Assembly: GCF_030272615.1 (NCBI RefSeq)
Contig: NC_081405.1
Coordinates: 317,301,041 to 317,365,040 of the forward strand
Reading direction: 5' to 3'
Origin: Cryptomeria japonica
Lineage: Eukaryota > Streptophyta > Pinopsida > Cupressales > Cupressaceae
DNA: 64,000 nt
The notes under the pieces: generated by a model
The model's input: only the letters and a program-made list of their open reading frames with translations
Databases searched by the model: none
What the model was told of the DNA's origin: nothing
Shown here: positions 10,998-24,383 of the stretch, piece by piece
How the letters are laid out: every line of letters starts with the position of its first letter
Position numbering within the stretch: position 1 is the stretch's first letter
Translations under genes and position numbers: made by a program

Positions 10998-12270
10998 AAA
11001 ATTAATCACAAATACAAATCTAATAAACTGCAACAACAACAAAGACAAGCAAATTGAAAGAACAACACACAACACCAAGATTTTGAAGTGGAAAACCCAG
11101 TTAAGGGAGAAACCATGGTGGGAATATACCCATAGTAAGATGATAATCTACAGTAGTATGTGTAAATATTATAATGGGGAATTCACATGCATTCAGGAAC
11201 ACTTCTTGGAGATCACTTCTTAAAAGATAATAACACAAAAGGCTACAACCCTCAAGGCAGTCTCATTGACATACAACAAGATTCAAACAACAATCCAAAA
11301 GATATGAACTACAATAATAGCATCTACAAATGCCAATTAAAAGTTTCGATTAAGCACAATTGCCTACTCAGCAACACAAATCTTTGTTCAATGACAATAC
11401 TAAAATATGTATTTTCTTGTTCGCACATACACCACTCTCATATAATGCAGACACAAAATCGACACCAAAATTACATGAATATGACACCTATTTATAGAAT
11501 TCATCAACCTTGACAACAAGGTTGGCTAAATCCTCAACTCACAATTACAAAATTACATCACACTATACAAAGATCGACCACCAGACTAATATAATGATAT
11601 GCATGACATAGCATAGACCTAAATCAAATTTCCAAATGCTCATCACCACCAAAAATTATGCCAAGATCAACCACAAAATGCTACACCACTAGAAAAACCT
11701 CATAAATGAAATACATCACCGAATCATGAAAATCACTAGAAACTCACACAGTAATCAATACAAATCATCAAAAAAAATAGGAAATAATTAGGGAAAACTA
11801 GAAAGCACATTAGAATTAGTAGTAACAGTTGCGCCAACACCACTTATCAAATCTTCATTGATCAACATCTAAAACTCAAGAATACTCAAATAGAAACAAC
11901 AATCATCAAGAAAGATAACTTGCGGGGAAAAAAATCACGAACCATTTGAAATGAAGATACATAGGACCATCCCAACAAAGCTCCCAAAGAATTGGCTCAA
12001 GATCTGATCACACCGAAATATACTGAAGGAAATACTGAACTTTGCAAAGCACTGATCAAAAAACCAAACAGGAAACTGGATCATATGATATGATCAATTA
12101 AGCTTTGTGTATCACTAAAGCCAATACATAAAGATGTAATAACACTAGATATACTCCATACACCAAACCATGATCACAATAAACCAATTTGCAATCATCA
12201 GAGAAATAAATCACAAGAATATGTTGACATCAATGACAACAACATATCCTAGCAGCAACAATGTCCAACA
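10998..12270 (-). repeat. LTR next to element B
   Basis: The right edge TGTCCAACA (12262-12270) resembles other LTR ends here that follow a 'GACATCAATGACAA' block. The shared LTR core (GTGGAAAACC, then GAGAAACCATGGTGGG) is at about 11085-11130. The left end is truncated: no TGTTAGG start or primer site is visible. It is probably the 5' LTR of B with a deletion across its inner edge. Confidence 0.65.
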
Positions 12271-12309
12271 AAAATGCCCTCATTAAAGTAGTGCCCTTTA
12301 GTAGCATTC

Positions 12310-14117
12310 CAATCATACATGTATCATTAGACCCTTATTTGATCTAACTCTCACCTTTGAATCTCCCACCTCCAACAACTTACTAATTAAAGGGTCTCTA
12401 AAGTCAACTACTTCACCAACTATTACGACAAGGCACTCCAATCTAGAATATTCGATGTATCATGAACATAAAATATCAACATAAAATAATAAAAAACATG
12501 ACTTGGATGCAAGAAAAGCTAGGTAACAAAGTTAGAGGATATGATACTATAACTCTACACTCTAAAAGCTCAAATGGACCCACAAATTGTACTACAAGCT
12601 TAGAACCCTTTCTAGTTTAACGTACATATAAATATTTTGATATGGATATACTTCATCTTCTAATATGAAGATATCATTTAGTTTTTCTTCTTCAATAATG
12701 CATATTTGGTTGTAAGAAAACTATCTATCCATCAAGAAGCATATCTCAATTCTTGCTATTTCATTGAGAATGGAGTCTATGAATGGGATTGGAAATAGAT
12801 CCTTGATAATAACTAAATATGAGATATGAAGGCACTAAAGGAATTTGGTGAATATAAAATTGTACCCATACTCCTTTGAGGCACTTGTAAATCCATGTGA
12901 AGACATCCTTACATTCAGAGAAATATTTGAATAGTGCAATACATAGCACTGCAAAGTTCTCATTATAGAAGAGATTCAACCGATGCATGTTAGATGCATG
13001 AGATACATGTTTGGATATTGAAAATAGATGGTCAAATGCATGGGAATGAGTGTAAATAGAGAGGCATAGAAAATTGGAGGATAAACCTTACTTTGCACAC
13101 AAGTGTTTCATTTTTAAATATCATTGTATAAATTCATTCCTTTAAAATGCTTCATGTAAAACTATATGGTAATTAGCATGGGTATGTAAATCTCACCATT
13201 ATATTTATTCGTCATTTTGAGTTGTATGTGAATCCTAGAATTGACTTTTATTTTAAAATATATTAGGTTTAATTACTTATTATTTTAGTTCAACATAAAT
13301 AATGGACCCCAATATATTAGAATCTACAAAATAAAGAGAGGTATACAATAAGTAGTATTTTTCATATAAGTGAAAAAAAAGACACTTGTGAGCTGAATTT
13401 TCTATTAATGATCATGTGAAAGGGAATAATAATATGGTTAAATATATTCTCCCTTTGTGGAAATAGGTGTTGTAGTCCCCCACCTATTGCATTTGTCATA
13501 GGATGACATGGTATTTCAAAGATTATCATGCCATGTCACCAATATTTATCTAGACATGATGATGAGTCTATAGGTAGAAACTTGTAAATAATTTAAATAT
13601 CGACAAATATGTGAATAAATTATTGGATATGCCCCATTTAATAGGTTTCATCTATAACATGCAAGGAATTAGAGAAGATAGAAAAATAGTACATGAAATC
13701 CAAATGCAAGTATGTGAACTATGTAAAATAAATGAGTATTGTGAATGTACCATGCAATAATTATATAAATTATATTAAATAATAAGGCATGGAAAACACA
13801 TAAGATAGCAATAGTAACATAACTTCACCCTAATGTATGAAAGTCAAAATGATGATACAACCCTAAATAGATAGATAATACCTATATAAGCAGATAAGAC
13901 ATTAGGATAGACCAATATTAACTTTCAATGACATATATTAATAGCACTAAAACATTATATTAATATATATGACATATATTAACTGTGGTGATACTAACAT
14001 GATTTCCTACATATGAACGAGCTTCTTGGTGCCCTTGTTGTGCTCACACCCTTTATTATTTATTTATGGGAAAGATGTTGGAATGTGCTAACAAGTGAGG
14101 TTGCGATGGGAGGCGAG
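12310..14117. repeat. Repeat module R, copy 1
   Basis: This aligns in direct orientation with 56925-58630, roughly 80-85 percent identical by eye with several indels. Shared landmarks are 'ATGGACCCCA.TATATTAGAA', 'TTTTCTATTAATGATCAT', 'TTATCTAGACATGATGATG' and 'ATGAACGAGCTTCTTGGTG'. No reading frame is conserved between the copies, so it is non-coding. Its class is unknown. Confidence 0.75.
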
Positions 14118-16033
14118 ATGAAAAGATGTGTTCAAATATCTTAAGGTAGAAAATGATAATGGAAGATAGCTACACCCAGCCTATCTAGTCAAGTCTAGTA
14201 GTTATCACTGAACTAAATAGATTAACTATGTTTAACCTCTATATAGTAGATAGGACCTCTTGGACAATTGTGTAAGATGCACTGAGTTCCATGATTCAAT
14301 AGAAATGTTTTTCAATTTTGTTGTAAATGATGAAATAATGAATACATAGGCAGGATGTAGACTATAATAGATTATATATTTTATTTATATGAAATAAGAA
14401 ATGTTTTTCAATTTTGTTGTGAACGATGAAATAATGAACACATAGGTTGGATGTAGACTATAATATATTATATATTTTATTTATATGAAATAAGAGACAA
14501 GAAACATATAGGAATTTTTTTCCTATTAATGGACTACATAATCAAAATGAAAAGAGGAAATAGTAATGAAAATATAATGACCAAGAAGTGATCTATTACT
14601 CAAGGCATTGCATATGTTCACTTCAATTTCATCTACTTAATTTCTCATCAATATACTACTCAAGCTTAAATACAACTCAAACAAGAATCATCATATTAAA
14701 TATTATTAGGTCAAATCTTTTTTAAGGTTTTTGAATGAAAGATATACTTATAGTAGAAAATGTTTCAAATAAAATTTCAAAAATACTAAAATGGTGGAAA
14801 TAGGAGGCTTAGCATAGAAAGGTAAACTAAGATCTTAATCAATCACTACATCAATTTATTTCATTAAGGGGAATAATTAATAAGATCCAACTTTAGTTCC
14901 AAAAGAGAGTGGGATGTTGTATATGATTATCCTCCTCTTTTTGTGTTTTTTCTATGTGATTACATGTAATAAATAGGTTAAATGCTAGAAAATTGACAAT
15001 ATTTAGCACAAACATCTAGGAACATAATAAATTGTAAACATAAAAATATAAATGTAAAAAACAGACATAGAAAGGAACCTAACGTTGAAATCTAAGCTTG
15101 AAAATGTGAGACCGATGTGTTAGGTGCCTTATTACTTTCACGTGTCTTACAAAATAAGAATTTGGATTCTAGATCATAATTCTCCTCAAATCATGCTCTT
15201 TGAAATTTAGCTAAAGTGTATCAGATTGTTGTTCTTATTGACATTGTCCATGAGGTTTTGTATGTTATGAATATATAACTATGTGTCTTAGTCCACCCTA
15301 TGCAACTCTACAAATTTCAAAAATAAAACTTGTAACCTACACATAGAAAAGAGGGAAAAACATTTGGTCCATTGTATAAGGGCTTGCCTAAGTTAAAATT
15401 TGGGTAGGAATTAACCTCCACTACAACAATTTTAATTACAAAATAGAGTGTGTGCCTTATAGGGTAGAGGATAAGTTTGAAGAGAAATGTCGAATTAAAA
15501 TAATATTACCTCTGACTTGATACTGGTGGTGATGCAATGCTCTTTGGATAAGCCCTGAAGGGTTGATGTACTAGCACGACATGATACAAAATAAGTGGCT
15601 TAATCATAAAAGCACACTTGCATGTAGATTGCTATGGCTTGTTTCTCTGTAATACTTACATCCAAAGATACTTGCTTTAATACTTTCTCTCAAAATGATC
15701 TCTATAATATTTTCTCAATTATGACTAAATATAAATATTTAGAAGAAAGATCAAGCACCCTACTCACACTAAGAAACTCCTAGAGCTAGTAAACAGGTGA
15801 GTAGCTTATAATTACGTAGTCTCCATATTTCTTAAAAAATTTCTTGAGGGATTATATAGAACATAGTGGTGATCGTTATGGGGATTTTTAAACAAAGTAC
15901 CATTTAAGTCTTGTATATTGTGAGAAATGAAAACCAAATATATGGGTTATGAAAATTTAGGTGCACTATCTAGATAATTACCAAAAGTACGGTATTCAAA
16001 GATTAATTTTATGAATTTAGATGAATTCTAACA
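14118..16033. other. Gene-free stretch
   Basis: No credible coding sequence on either strand. It contains a 96-base tandem duplication and ends in ATTCTAACA followed by a possible primer site at 16034. It may be retroelement non-coding DNA. Confidence 0.4.
14301..14492. repeat. Tandem duplication, 2 x 96 bases
   Basis: Two adjacent copies beginning AGAAATGTTTTTCAATTTTG, at 14301 and 14397, nearly identical (AATGATG versus ACGATG and a few other changes). A recent local duplication. Confidence 0.85.
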
Positions 16034-16048
16034 ATGGGTATCAAAACC
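16034..16048 (+). promoter_or_regulatory. Possible primer binding site
   Basis: ATGGGTATCAAAACC directly follows ATTCTAACA, resembling an LTR end plus an iMet primer site (TGGTATCAGAGCC). There are three mismatches, so this is tentative. If right, module S1 is the leader of an element on the + strand. Confidence 0.35.
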
Positions 16049-16099
16049 TAATAGGCACCAAATCACTCATATCTAAGGTATATCTCCCAGCATCTACTT

Positions 16100-16660
16100 T
16101 AGTATGTAAATAATTGAAGTCAGGTTTAATTACTATATGAGGATTTGACCTAAGGCAAACCACTATCCACAACCCCTTTTCCTTGCTTTATATTTGTAGG
16201 AAGTTGATTGCGAAGACGTGGCTGAAGATTTTGATAGAGTTGATGATAGCAAACATGTTTTGATTTCAACTGAGTGAAAAGTAGAGGACTACGACGACCT
16301 ACCATCCTAGTCTTGAGGAGTTTGCCTTAGTTTTTAATATTGAATCCACTGCATCTCCTTGATTTACAAAAGACTCCACTTGCATGTCTTAGAGATATAG
16401 GACCAAGATGACCTAGCATCTAGGTCCCTACAATTTAGCCTGAACTTTAAGGAATATGTTATGATCTTATCCTTTTTCTCAAATTCCTTTATTTCGCTCT
16501 ATTTTCTAATTGTAGTAGTCTATTATTACTATTTCACTTCAATTATCCATCTTTTCACCCTAACTTCACAATATATGTCCAATCTAAGCTAGAAAATGGG
16601 ATATAAACAATACAAGTGTATCTAATAAATATTTTACCTATTTTCCTATTTGAATATCAC
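16100..16660. repeat. Repeat module S, copy 1
   Basis: Aligns with 56310-56830 in direct orientation: 'AGGATTTGACC.AA', 'GAAAAGT.GAGGAC' and 'TTAGAG.TATAGGAC.AAG' are shared. No protein is encoded. In copy 1 it follows R1; in copy 2 it precedes R2. Confidence 0.7.
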
Positions 16661-18777
16661 ATCTAAAATTTTGGTGACCTATTACAAGTCTTATGTATTG
16701 TAGATAAAAGGTACACAAAATTCTTTTTCAAGATTCTATCTTTATTGAAAAAAAATGTATGTCATACAAATATCTTATTTTCAAAAAATGCATTTATTTT
16801 AATCAAAAGATATACATGAAAACATTTGCATGAAACACATTTTTATTCATAAAGATCAATTGTACATATGATCCCACACAAGCCACAGGAATAGCTGAGA
16901 AACAAATCACACTGATCATGGAAATATAAACACAAGAGGAATAAAAGAAATAACCCATCATTTCCTGATTAGGTTGATGAGTTTTGAAGAAGAATCTTCT
17001 GATCAGCTTTATTGATCCAAGCATCTTGTTGTCCAGCCCATGTGTTGACCTGAAACAGAGAGATAAATATTGTGTTAGAGCTCTGGGTTATTCCTTTCAC
17101 TCCTACATACATAAAGCTACTTCTACTATGTATACACTACTATATCAGATTCGGAACATATCACATCAATGTAGAAAAGATGCCATGATATATCAGTAAG
17201 ATCCATGTTTTTATCTAACTCGTTTGTTTCATGTGCAGATATAGGTTTTCATTTCATAAATTTCATGTATGTTGCTTAAAACAGACTCCCTAAGGGATTG
17301 AGCTCAACATACATATCATTACTCACATAGTGACACTAATCAACTACCAAACAGGAACAAAACCATACCCAAAGTCCCATGTATTATCATTGAATGACAA
17401 TGAAAATTTTCGTTCAATGACAACACATATAAGAGTGGATAGGACTACATCCCATGGTGCATAGATGACTAGAGCCATAATATGAGTAAATACAGTATGG
17501 AAGGTTTCAAAAAGACAGTGTGCAGCCTCATGAACAGTTCAGAGAAAAGAATATCCGATAGTAAAATCAAGAGCAATCTTATAGATGGAAGCAAAAGATG
17601 TAGATAGCTAAATCCATGTTCATACCTTAAATTGCATTTATAGTTTAAAAGGGGATGACTGAGGACATATACATTCAAAGAATGGTGAACATTTGATAGA
17701 GACAAAAAAAAATCAGTGACTTCCTGTGTAATAAGTTTTTTTTTAGGTATTCACAAAAGTACCAAAGGACAACAAAGAAAAATAATAGTACAACCAATAG
17801 AAACATGAGCCATCAAACAATGATGATAGCAGTTACATAGTGTTGGGATACAAAAGGCCCTCATAGAACCCATACCATAACAGTCCAGCACAAATCTTAT
17901 GAATCTGAGCATAATATTGAAGGAGTAAATAAAATTGCAACATTGGCAAAAATGATGGTTCATAATCACCATGAAACCATTATTATCACTATACAAAGAA
18001 CGGTCAAATTATCACTACAATGCCACATAGAGCAAACCCAGAACATAATAGAAAAGAGGAAGAAATATCAGAAGATATGAAAGTCACTAATAAGCAGTCT
18101 ATCAAGAGTTTTATAACATTCAACATAGTCTCAAGGAACTGGGAAAATAATAAACAGAGAAAGATGGTCTCAGAAAGACACTAAAAGAAGCATCAAATAC
18201 AAACATGGGCTGAAAATAATGATTGAGAATAGTAGATTTCCAAAGTAACAGACCATTAAAAATAGTTGAGCATTTAGGGTAGTAGTTAGAGCATAGATAT
18301 TGGTACCACAGTCCATGCAAAGTACAAGATAGAGAATAAGATGACTATCAAAGATGCTAAACAATCCTTCAAAGTTATCATGTTGGAGTAGTCAAAAGTA
18401 CAGTCACATGCTATTATGCATAGTGAGAGTACAAAGAAGCATAAATCATCACTCAAGGAAGAAGATTACAGTCCATAAATGACATATCTAAGCTAAAATG
18501 GTTACCACTATGATAGTGCAGCATAGGAAAGAGATTTAAAGTTTGGAGCGGAACCAAATGCAGTCAATTGAAAGTAGAGATTACTAGTATTTACCGCAGC
18601 ATTATTAACATATAGTAATGAACACAGTGCAGTCCCAAGAAAGTAAATACAGTGCTGGGAAAGTATATGTTGGTCTTCTCATGACCAACATATTTTAAGT
18701 AGAGGGCACCCAAGAGTGTAAGTAATCCTAGATAGGGGTAGAAAAGAAATAGTGAGCGTCATATGATAGAGCACAAT
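16661..18777. other. Gene-free stretch
   Basis: AT-rich sequence with only short random frames. I recognise no domain, LTR edge or RNA gene in it. Confidence 0.5.
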
Positions 18778-20530
18778 TGTAATGCCCCACCAGGAGCCCT
18801 AAAGGAAAACAACACAACTAGGCAACTAAAGGGTGAAATATATATATATTGTTTAAAGATTAAGTGCACTAATTATAACCATTGCACGTCTAATAACACA
18901 ACGGAAGACTAACACATGATTTCCTAAGGGTTACCAATGAAGATTAATCATAGATTATATTAACACCATGGTTAATCCAATTGTCCATTTAATTAGATAA
19001 AGTAAATGCTTAAGTTCAAAACTACACATACATCTAAAATCCATAATGAAGAAATTAAAGTATTCCGATGTATCTAATTTTCATAAAACATTTATACATA
19101 AGATCAAAGCAACTGAATTAACATACATTCCATTGACATACGATTACAATATCCATAATTACATGGCTTCCAAAAATGCCACAGATACAAAGTTACAATA
19201 TCAAGGTTACATAAAAGTTGATACAATGACCACAAGGTCTCAACTGAGCAATGATCATAGACATGAGCTAGTACATGAAACATGAACCAAGAAACACCAG
19301 TGAAGCCTTTCCTCGCCTGAAGATACAATCTAGAACATCCGATGGGAAGTGGCACTACCACTGGACCATGTGATCCCGAAATGGAACCACCCCACTGTGC
19401 TAGGAGATAGTAGAAAACCCTCAAGCAAGCAAAGTAAGACAAGTACAAAAGAACTACAAGACTCTAAAAACATCCATGTGACTCAACTCAGAAAACACTA
19501 GTGACTCTAAGGAGAGAGTGTCATCGCATAGCTTGATGGTTACCATGGTAGGCCTCCTAGGTCCCAGCTCTCTGTCTTGGTAACCTCTCCCAACTTTTGT
19601 CTCCAACTAAGTCTCATGCGCACCCTACCAATATTTTTGTGAAGACAAGGTGGTAAGTTTGCAATTCTAGGCCTTCTCGTAACATTATGAGCCCTATACA
19701 AGCACTACACCTATGCACGAGGTATATTATCTTAATTAATATTTATTCTACCCACCCCCTAATCAATTATTAGGTTATCACTTCTTAGCTGACTTTTGAT
19801 AGGTTATCCTATCATCCACTTCGAGCACGACCCCTACTTGAAAGCCACTCTCTCATAGGACACTAACAAGAAAGGTCTACGAGAACTCTATGGCAAAACA
19901 GACAACCATAACTAATCCTGACAAACCACAAGTGAATTATACACAATCACTTAGCCAAGATTGACCATTTGGACAAAACACAAAATGGCTCGCATCAATA
20001 AGGTTATACAACACCTGACCACGGAGATATAATAACATAAGACACAATGACAACTCAACCAAAATTGCAACGGAATTAAGCTTGGCTACAAACAACATTT
20101 ACACAAGACCCTAATATAGGCAATCTTTCTTTACAACAGCCAAAAGCATAAATAACTTACAAATAAGGAATTTCTAGAAGCTAAGAAAACACAACTATTT
20201 TAATACAAATCAATAAATGTTGTCATTTGTCCAATAAGATTTAAACCAATCACACAAACATTAATCTCCTAATGTTTTCAAGCATAAATATAAAATCTCT
20301 AAATTTACAAGCTTTTCTGAAAACACCCAAACTATAATTAATTACATTCATAAAATACAATTATAACTATAAATTAAATTATATTCATATAATATAATTA
20401 TATGAATACCTATAAATAATTCACTTATAATTATATTACATAATATATATTTATCAACTCGGAATTTAAAATCCACAATATTAAAAAAATAATACCAATT
20501 ATCATAATGTCAAAAAAAAAAAATTAACTT

Positions 20531-20570
20531 ACACACACACACACACACACAGATATATATATATATTTCA
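20531..20570. repeat. (AC)10 followed by (AT)n microsatellite
   Basis: Ten AC units at 20531-20550 run directly into an AT tract. Confidence 0.9.
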
Positions 20571-20621
20571 TATATTTAAAAATTCAATCTAAAAACAATT
20601 TTTAATACCTTGCACGAATAT

Positions 20622-20640
20622 CGAAAACACTGTGTTTTCG
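20622..20640. repeat. 19-base perfect palindrome
   Basis: CGAAAACACTGTGTTTTCG has nine-base arms around one central base. It lies just ahead of the hairpin-rich array. Confidence 0.85.
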
Positions 20641-20689
20641 GACCGTACTGCAAGGACTCAGGAAGGCAAATTTTAATAACCCTATGCCA

Positions 20690-20835
20690 CCGTGCTACTC
20701 ATGGTAGCAGGTACTACAATGGTAGTACTACTACGTTGCAGTAGTAGGTACTACTACTGGTAGCACTTGCTATCGTCGGTAGCACTACTACCCTGCGGTA
20801 GCAGGTACTACCGCCGGTAGTCGTGCCACCGAAGT
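20690..20835. repeat. Degenerate 18-19 base tandem array
   Basis: About seven or eight units of the type GGTAGCAGGTACTACC, rich in GTA/TAC and self-complementary (for example CTACCGCCGGTAG). GC-rich compared with its surroundings. Confidence 0.75.
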
Positions 20836-20841
20836 TTCATG

Positions 20842-21130
20842 TTTTTTTTTTTTTTTTTTAAAGACTAATATTTTTTTTTGATCGATAAGAGGCCGAAGCC
20901 AAGAATTTTATTAATTATTTTTGAAATTTTATATTACCCCACTCGTTCGGGTGCCAATAGGAAAGAGTGGAGGCAAGAAAACCTCCAGCCTTGCCCGGGA
21001 CCGTAGTCCAGATAATCTTTACATCTATATACAATAGTCACAGATTCTAAATAATATAGCAGTGACCCGGGCTAGGGTGAGCAGGTGGGAGGAATTTTTC
21101 TCTCCCATACAAGCCCTTGATTACAATTTT
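20842..21130 (-). mobile_element. 3' end of a poly(A)-tailed retroelement
   Basis: On the minus strand a GC-rich segment (two CCCGGG sites, about 20998 and 21067) leads to AATTAATAAAATTCTTGG, then CGGCCTCTTATCGATC and A9 (20871-20879). A short spacer and A18 (20842-20859) follow. An AATAAA signal followed by poly(A) suggests the 3' end of a LINE or other retroposed transcript. The 5' part could extend into the coding relic at 22349-23185, but the link is unproven. Confidence 0.55.
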
Positions 21131-22348
21131 CAATTATCCCCAGACACCTTGATCTTTGGCTTTTATTTTGAGCTTTGATTGCTAATAAATCCTGTTATTT
21201 GTCAATAGATAGCCCTGCTTCCCCTGCATGGTTAGTATTTCAATAACTTGTAAAAATTGTTAGTAACATTCAGATGAAATATTATCTATCAAGCTAGGAA
21301 ATACCTTTAGCCAAACATCCTATAAGACTTGTCATTACAGAACTTATATAGAGAAATGTAAACAAAACACTATCAACAGCGTGGTTAAAACTCCCTCTGA
21401 GCAGTTTCAAAGTACTTAGCCTCATTTTTCTAGTTTATAAAGTAGATATATCATTCGTAAGCCGAACTTGTAGATAATGTTCCTCCCCTTATCAGAATTT
21501 GACCATCCATGGTTATAAATCGCCTGTTTACCACCTCTTGTTAATGCACTCGGATGCTATCCCTTAATGGTGGATGATATCCAAACTACAATAACAAGAG
21601 TGGATAAATGAGATTCTATCATGCCTGAGGTCAGCATACCCTTTCATCCCTGAAGATTATTTTCAGAGAGGGTAATAGGGAATATGAGTTTTTAAGGATG
21701 AATTTAACCTATATCCTTTCAAAAATATTTACATGTATGCCACATATAACACACCGTCTAAGATCTGTATGATGGCCTTTCATTTTTAGAAAATTCGTCA
21801 GCAAATATCAAATGAGTATATAACAGGGAGCCTGAGCGCTACAACTAGTTTTCTTAGTCCAAATAAGCCAAACATATGAAAAAATTGAAGCCAGTATTTC
21901 CCGTCCTAATAAGATATCCACCAATGTGAATAAATACCATTGTATGAGTGCAGCTAGATGCTTATAAACATGTATAGAGTATATATTCATATTAATGAAT
22001 TTCCAAACAAAGTGCAAATATATTGGTCGTATTTCCCCATCTGTCGGCTTAAACAAAACATTCCATAGTAACTAAAAACACTAGTTTCATACTATTCTTA
22101 TGATGTTTATCTAAGTAGGCATTGAAATTAACAGTTAGAGCATACTATTTTAATATCATTTGAGCCTATTATGTCTATCTTTTTAGGGTTTAGCAAGATT
22201 ATTATCTCCTCCGGAGTCTACGGTTGATCCAAAATTAACATTGTTTTACTAGAAATAGTAATAAGCTAAATATCTAGTATAAGCCAAATGTATGGTGATA
22301 AGGACCGATCAAAATTGTCATATTATCTCACCAAGATCCTACACCCCA
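21131..22348. other. Gene-free stretch
   Basis: No recognisable coding sequence. It may be the untranslated part of the retroposed unit whose tail lies at 20842. Confidence 0.35.
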
Positions 22349-23185
22349 TCAATCCAAACCAAAAGACAGGGTCACAACATCCTCATCCTCCAAGACCAAG
22401 CCCTCTTCCTTGAGGAAGTCCTCAAACCAGGTAGGCCTTGGTGGGTTTCTCACATGAAATAAGTGCAGCATAAAGTTGACATTCCTATTAATTTCATTTC
22501 TCCTTTTCTTGGTGAAGGCCGCAACATCCATAGTGATAATGGGAAATCTAGGAACTGGCCTGTTGTTTTGAATGAGGACATCATAGTCTCTGGGTCTTGG
22601 GATTGTCCAGTCATTGTCAATGTTGACTAGAACCCTCTCTAGATCACATAAGATTGAGGCAATGAAGACCTCCTTGCAGAGAGCTCTTGTGTCATCCCTT
22701 CTCTTGGTGGAAGTGACCGTCACAGCTAGAAACATGGCAGCCACATCCGAATTGGCTTTGGTTCAATATGAATTTGTAAGATAGTTCGGACCGAGGATAG
22801 TCTTTATAGCATCTATAACTAGGGTATGAGGAAGGTGGATGATGCGCTTGAGACAATCCCTAGAAATGGCTCCATCAAAGGCCATCTGCCTGTTTGAACT
22901 ACTTAGTTTGATCGAGGTATCCATCATAGGTTCTGCTTCAGTCCAAAAGGTCTTGATAAGCTGGGTTAAAGAGCTTATGAAACAAAAAGGCATGGTTCAA
23001 TAGTCATGTAGGGTAATTGTGTTAAAGCCTGATCTTTCACATCCTTTCTAAATACATGTATCCACCTTGGATGATTCTAATTGGCTTAGTATAAATGCCA
23101 TATCTTTAAATGATGAGCCGCCTATGGGAAAATTGTTTTGAGTTGCTAAATTTGATTTTGGCAGATGATCTAACAGGTTGCCGAT
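22349..23185 (-). pseudogene. Unrecognised coding relic of about 279 codons
   Basis: One reading frame runs from 23185 to the stop at 22349 with only three internal stops (TAG at 23048-23050, TGA at 22997-22999 and 22763-22765). In DNA this AT-rich, many more stops would be expected by chance. The composition is protein-like: an N-terminal part with 'PIGGSSFKDMAFILSQLE', a middle part with 'DAIKTILGPNYLT', and a C-terminal part rich in charged residues with 'NPPRPTWFEDFLKEEG'. I recognise no family. No Cys/His cluster, signal peptide or membrane span stands out. It could be a decayed gene fragment, a structural protein of a retroelement, or an endogenous viral relic. The poly(A)-ended sequence on the same strand downstream leaves a retroposed copy possible. 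Confidence 0.55.
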
Positions 23186-23612
23186 TTAGATAGCCGACAA
23201 GTACTCCTTTCAACGAAGCACTGACTAGCCATAATGGCCAATATTTCATGGAGATCATATTTGTAATTATGATCAGGTGCTTTTAATTAGGGGTTTGATT
23301 GTTTTATAGTTATATATGTTTAGATATGAATGTCCCTGTCCAGAGAGCTTAATAATTAATCATCTGCTCTGAAAGGTAAAATATATAATTCTTTGGGCAG
23401 AGTGTTTATTAATGATAACTTATATATAATCATAAATATCTTAATATATTTGTGTATTTATAAATCTATATTGTAAATTTATATGTATGAACAATCCTGT
23501 GAATATATTCCAGTTTATATGTGTAAATATATACATATATATTAATGTCTATATAAATATTCTTATATAATCATTATATAAATGTCTATGTTTTTTATTA
23601 TTTATATTAATT

Positions 23613-23618
<6 letters not shown>

Positions 23619-23666
<48 letters not shown>
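23619..23666. repeat. (TG)n microsatellite, about 24 units
   Basis: An uninterrupted TG run from 23619 to 23666, embedded in AT-rich DNA. Confidence 0.95.
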
Positions 23667-23668
<2 letters not shown>

Positions 23669-23699
23669 ATTGATTATATGTATATTGAATTTATGTATA

Positions 23700-23824
23700 A
23701 TTAGTTATATAGCTTAATTTGTATAAATATGTATATATATACATATGTTTATATATATATGTATGTACGTACATACATATGTATATACATATGTATGTAA
23801 ATATATACATATGTATATATATAC

Positions 23825-23871
<47 letters not shown>

Positions 23872-24023
23872 TATATATATATATATATTAACTGTATCTA
23901 TATACATTTGTATATATACATAATATGTGAAAATCATATATTTAATATTTCTATTTATATATGTGATATATATCTATATATATTTATATATCGATATAAA
24001 TATGTATAATATGTTTATATGTA

Positions 24024-24067
<44 letters not shown>

Positions 24068-24180
24068 CATGTGTCTATATATATAGCTATATCTATATAC
24101 ATAGATTTAATAAGTGTACATTTGTTTGTGTATTTGTGTGTATATATTTAGATAGTTTATATATGCCTTAGTTTGAAAGA
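23700..24180. repeat. AT-rich microsatellite and cruciform-prone tract
   Basis: Long runs of TATA, ATAC and GTAT units, many self-complementary (such as GTATATATATAC), including a pure TA stretch at about 24029-24062. Apparent reading frames of Tyr/Ile repeats on both strands are by-products of this repeat. Confidence 0.9.
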
Positions 24181-24383
24181 ATTTTCGAATATATGTTAGT
24201 GAATTAATATGGGAGCCTTTGGATGATATCTATCAGAGAGAGTGAATGATGAGTTAGATGATTAATTCTCATCTACTCTTTTAGTTATGGGCTCAGGCTG
24301 ATTCTATGTATAAGATAGGAAACATGGTATGGAAAATTTGTGTTAGTGCTATCATATGATATGAATACTATTATTTTTATAAG

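Larger units (their letters stand above)
8724..12270 (-). mobile_element. Truncated Copia element B with an LTR
   Basis: The order in minus orientation is LTR (10998-12270), partial gag, zinc knuckle, protease relic, pre-integrase, integrase, linker. It then stops at the 'GDKNKGVMTRRRLA' motif that precedes RT, so RT, RNase H and the 3' LTR are absent. The primer site and the first part of gag are also missing at the LTR/gag junction near 10998. Protein motifs put B close to element C. Confidence 0.8.
18778..20860 (-). repeat. LTR-like non-coding repeat
   Basis: The left edge TGTAATGCCCCACCAGG reads on the minus strand as an end in GGGGCATTACA, a typical LTR terminus. The interior is AT-rich and non-coding and contains a CA/TA microsatellite, a perfect palindrome and a hairpin-rich tandem array. 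No partner LTR or primer site was found, so a solo or truncated LTR is the best guess. Confidence 0.4.

Noticed and set aside
23719-24009. Tyr/Ile-rich frames on both strands
   Set aside because: Direct product of the TA/TAC microsatellite.
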